Source: Cheilinus undulatus (taxonomy: Eukaryota; Chordata; Actinopteri; Labriformes; Labridae). Taken from it: a DNA stretch of 64,000 bases. Under the pieces are notes generated by a model. That model was not told where the DNA came from and ran no database searches. It was given only the letters and a program-made list of their open reading frames with translations. The position numbers and the translations under genes were made by a program. This document shows, in pieces, positions 60,236 to 64,000 of this stretch. Positions within the stretch are counted from its first letter, which is position 1. Each line of letters starts with the position of its first letter. The DNA lies in NCBI RefSeq assembly GCF_018320785.1, contig NC_054867.1, positions 34,413,855 to 34,477,854 of the forward strand, read 5' to 3'.

Positions 60236-63200
60236 ATTTGCAGAGGTTCCTTATGAACAGACAGAAATCATTACATCAAACATTCTGATGAAAAGGAATC
60301 TGCAGGTCTGAAGTTTTTGTCCACTTGTGTGCACTAAGACTGCACTTGCAGCAAGAAAAGTTCTAAACAAGTAAAAGTTTGATCGGTGGTTGTTTCACAT
60401 GCGTTTTTCAAGTAATGTATTTAATGTGAGAAATTAGTAAATAAGTGCTGCTTCTATCTAGCAATACTTTTATGATGGGTGGCTTGTTTGAGTCTTTTTT
60501 TCCCCAAAACAAAAAGCCAAACATTTCCTGTTAACCTACTTCTCAAATGTAAGTGTTTTCAATTTATGACATTTTAGGGTTGTTTTACATTTTGGGCCGG
60601 TAGCAGAAACACAGAACAAATGTTAGGAATGCACAATATTATCAGCATGGTATCTTCATCTGCAGATATTAGCTTAATGAGTCAACTGTCTGTATTGACA
60701 GATAATAGAATTTCTGCTGATACTTGTAACTTATTAATGGTTGTAAATACTAGGCTGTGTCAGGTCTAAATATCAACCTATATTGGTTACAATTATTGGG
60801 CTGCATTAGCCTATATTGGCTGTAAATATAAGTATATATTGCCTGAAAATATCAGCATATAATGGGTGTAAATATTGGCCTATATGGGCTGTAAATATCA
60901 GCCTATTTGGGCTGTAAATATTGCCCTATATCGGCTGTAACTGTTGCCCTATATCGGCTGTAAATATGGGCCTTTTTGGGCTGTACATATTGGCCTATTT
61001 CAGTTGTAAATTTCAGCCTACATTGTCATTAAATATCGGCCCATATGAGTTAAAGATATTGGCCCATATAAGCCAAATATTGGCCTAAATTTGCTGTAAT
61101 AATAGGCCTTTATTGGCATTAAATATCAACTTATATACGCTATAAATATCAACCTATATGAGCTGTTACTAATGGCCTGTATTAGCTATGATTATTTGCC
61201 CATATTGGCGGTAAATATAAGCCTATATTGTCTGTAAATATCAGTCTATGTTGTCTATAAATATCAGCATATATTGTCAGTTAATATCAGCCTATATTGT
61301 CATAAATATTGGCCTATATGGGTTAAAGATATCGCCAGGGATCAGCCAAAAATACTGGCCTATAGTGGCTGTAAATAAGGGCCTTTGTTGGCATTAAATT
61401 ATATCTTACAAACGATATAATGGCCTGTATTAGCTATGATTACTGACCCATATTGGCTGTAAATATCAGCTGTACATCCAAATAAACTTGCAGGGGTTTT
61501 GGGCAGGACCAACAGACAAATGCCAGCTGAAGTCTTTTTCTTTGTTTAGCCTTATCATTTGGACTTCTCAACATGTGTTTTAAAGATCAAAATTACAGAT
61601 CTGGACAACACTTATATTTCAGTATCAGCTAAAATGAATTTGAAAATATCTAGAATCAGAAATTGTACATCCCCAACAAATGTCTTTTGGAATGTTATAC
61701 TGGGAAATAGTAAAAAGCCATCAGTTTAAACAAACACCGCCATTTTCAAAACAATAGAAGCTATAAAGTGAAGAAAGACAAAATCCAGGTTTATAGCTTT
61801 TGTAGGAAAAATCTTATATCTGTAAACCTTTATCAAAAATGAAGTCTTCTTTAATTTCTGCTGGAAAATGAACATAATTCAAAACTTAAAATAAACTGTT
61901 TGAATTTATGATTACTATGATTTGAAGGTTTATAACCACTGTCTTAATCCTTTGTTTCTCTTGAACATCCCACCCACCATGTTCCCTTTGCTTGTCTTAG
62001 GTAATAACACACAGGAAAACATTACAAAACACAGAAGGCACCTTTACTGCAGGCGCTAAAGTTAGGAAAGGATCTTTCTATCACATGTTAAGGAGGTGGT
62101 TATATTTGACGCAATAGTTTAGGCTTTCAACACAAGTATTGACTAAGATATGAAACAAGGCAAGACCTAACGCCCTTCAACTGTTCTGACATGATCATAA
62201 TTTAACCCAGTCGTTTCCATTGGCAGATACAGATAAAGTCAAGCCCTTCATCCCTCACCAGACAACCATAAACATAGGATAAACACTAAAGGAAAGAGTG
62301 TGGCTCTTTTCATCATGCACTGTTGTGCATGTGAAGTTAAGGGTGAGATAAGACTTCATATCATAGTAGTTGTGAAGACTGGTGTAGAGTCACTGTTGGC
62401 ATTACATTAACCTTAAAGTCCTATCCCATAAATGTCATAACAGGAACCCCCTGTCATAACTTCAGGTCCCAGGGAGGGACCACAAGCTCCACTTTGGGGA
62501 TCACTGACAACCAAAAATAAAACATTTAAGTGCTCCAAATCTTTTTGTCTGCAGCATGATTTTGTTCTACAATTTTTGTTTTTTTTTCCACATCTCATTT
62601 CTTTTTTTCATATGTCATTTCAAGATTTAACTGTGATAATTAACATTAGTTTTGGTGACATTTTAAGATGAACCACATTTTGTTCTTGTTTCTGGTTCTT
62701 CCAATTTCAGTGTGTGCTGTCATGATGTAGAATCAACATGAAAACTATAAAAACCTTACATTTCAATACTTCAAGCTTATGTTTTAGTAGTTGTTATTAA
62801 TCTGTTTTAGTAGGCCTGTTGCCTTACCAGATTGTTCCCTCAAAACCATTAAAATGCTGCTTGACCTGACAGCCAGTGTTACTGCATATAAATAACTTCT
62901 CTAACTCATTGTGATGACTCAATAATAGATTCTGTGTTGAAAACAAAATCATATAAAAATCATTCGTTTTAAAAAATGTCATTAAAATCAATTCACCATG
63001 TACTATCCTCTCCATTTTTTTGTGAATTATGACATCAGCTCATCAGGGGTTGTACTAAATTGCTTGCAGACTTTCTGGAGATGTTCCAGCTTGAAGGGGC
63101 ATTCATGTGAGTCTTCCCAGCCTGGAACTAGTTTTTCTGATCATTTCACCATGACTACAATTAACACCACATGCAAACACAGGTTTGTTCCACCTGTTTG

Positions 63201-64000
63201 ATTACTGCATGACAACTCATCTGCTGTGTAAAAGGTCAGCGCACAACAAAAAAACTGGTTCTGCTAAGTCTCTGCTCACAGCTTGTTGAAGTTTTTAGAT
63301 TCCTGTCTCCATTTTGATAAGCCACAGCTGCTTGATAGGGAGAGAATACAACCTCCTACCACGAGACTGAACAACAACTTGCCTTTAGACTTGACTTACC
63401 TCTTTATGCAGTGTAGGATATACTAAAGTGGTAGTTAAGAGTCATACTGTGGTATGATTTTAGATTCATGACAGACAGTACACAAATCTATCCCTGAAAA
63501 GCATTATCTAAGGATATTAGATCCTGTCTGATTTGTCACCCATTGATGGTGATTACGGTCTGTTTTTGAAGGCAGGTTGTATTTATTCTTTTTGGCAGGG
63601 CGTCATGTCTGTGTATTTATACTGTGTACGCAGTGTATTTGTATTTCACACATGTAAATGGGACAAACAGCAAGCTTAAGGGCTATGCAAAAGATTATTT
63701 TAGAGATCAATTCAGCAAGCAAGAGCTTACATCATGTGTTGTCTGCAATGACTCATATTTCCTCTTCTCCCTCAAATCTTAATACTTCCCATTATAAATA
63801 TAATGCTGCTCATTGTTTCCCTCCTTGGTGCTTCCCTGTGTGATTGCTTAAAGCAAAGATACAGTACAGTGAGCTCTTTCAGAGCCAGGATACTTTTGGT
63901 TAAACGTGAGCAGATAGTGATGTCGTTGAAGAGTGTATACTTTTTTTTCCTTGTAAAAAGGTTCCTGTTTCAGGCTATTTAACACATGTTAAATAGCAGA
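60236..64000. other. Upstream flank of rassf1, no exon seen
   Basis: Apart from the minisatellite at 60.74-61.48 kb there is no recognisable coding exon on either strand. In particular, no cysteine/histidine-rich C1 zinc-finger exon of RASSF1A is visible on the minus strand. A perfect 11-bp-arm palindrome lies at about 63,973-63,996. Confidence 0.6.
60740..61480. repeat. Degenerate minisatellite, unit about 22-24 bp
   Basis: About 30 imperfect units of the form GGCTGTAAATATCAGCCTAT plus ATT. Clear examples lie at 60,880-60,970 and 61,195-61,330. No coding potential. Confidence 0.8.

Noticed and set aside
60740-61480. CRISPR-like array
   Set aside because: Units are imperfect, contiguous and without unique spacers, in vertebrate DNA; it is a minisatellite.

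Overview
This window is vertebrate nuclear DNA, almost certainly from a teleost fish. It is AT-rich, its genes are split by GT-AG introns, and the spacers are full of typical fish transposon debris (Tc1-like, pogo/Tigger-like and hAT-like DNA elements, tRNA-derived SINEs, a LINE fragment, microsatellites). There are no operons, rRNA genes, CRISPR arrays or bacterial-type genes.

Four protein-coding genes can be rebuilt exon by exon, all on the minus strand. In order of transcription they are rassf1 (57,607-54,277, C-type isoform, 279 aa), tusc2 (50,684-47,146, 111 aa), hyal2 (36,768-29,919, 470 aa with a GPI-type C-terminus) and a secreted hyal1-type hyaluronidase (27,420-23,477, 441 aa). This order and orientation match the human 3p21.3 tumour-suppressor cluster RASSF1-TUSC2-HYAL2-HYAL1. 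The first coding exon of tusc2 and of both hyal genes is preceded by a good acceptor, with a matching 5'-UTR donor further upstream, so each of the three probably has a non-coding first exon.

Layout: 1-22,900 is a gene-poor flank with no recognised host gene. It holds four repeat-rich blocks and one promoter-like CpG-rich stretch with a possible plus-strand first exon (12.4-12.8 kb). 22,970-28,700 is hyal1, 29,196-37,745 is hyal2, and 37,750-46,500 is a repeat-rich spacer. 46,528-53,060 is tusc2, whose intron 1 carries a hAT MITE and other repeats. 53,760-58,100 is rassf1 with its CpG-rich promoter. 58,260-64,000 is non-coding and holds a pogo-like element and a degenerate 22-24 bp minisatellite.

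The gene products do not form a single pathway. HYAL1 and HYAL2 act one after the other in hyaluronan breakdown: HYAL2 at the cell surface cuts long chains and HYAL1 in lysosomes continues. RASSF1 is a Hippo/MST scaffold, and TUSC2 is a myristoylated mitochondrial and calcium-related protein. I found no clearly new biological system. The unusual material is structural: a split tandem repeat, a hAT MITE nested in a SINE with a perfect 8-bp duplication, two fold-back repeat copies, a 1.4-kb degenerate higher-order repeat, and a predicted uORF in the tusc2 leader.
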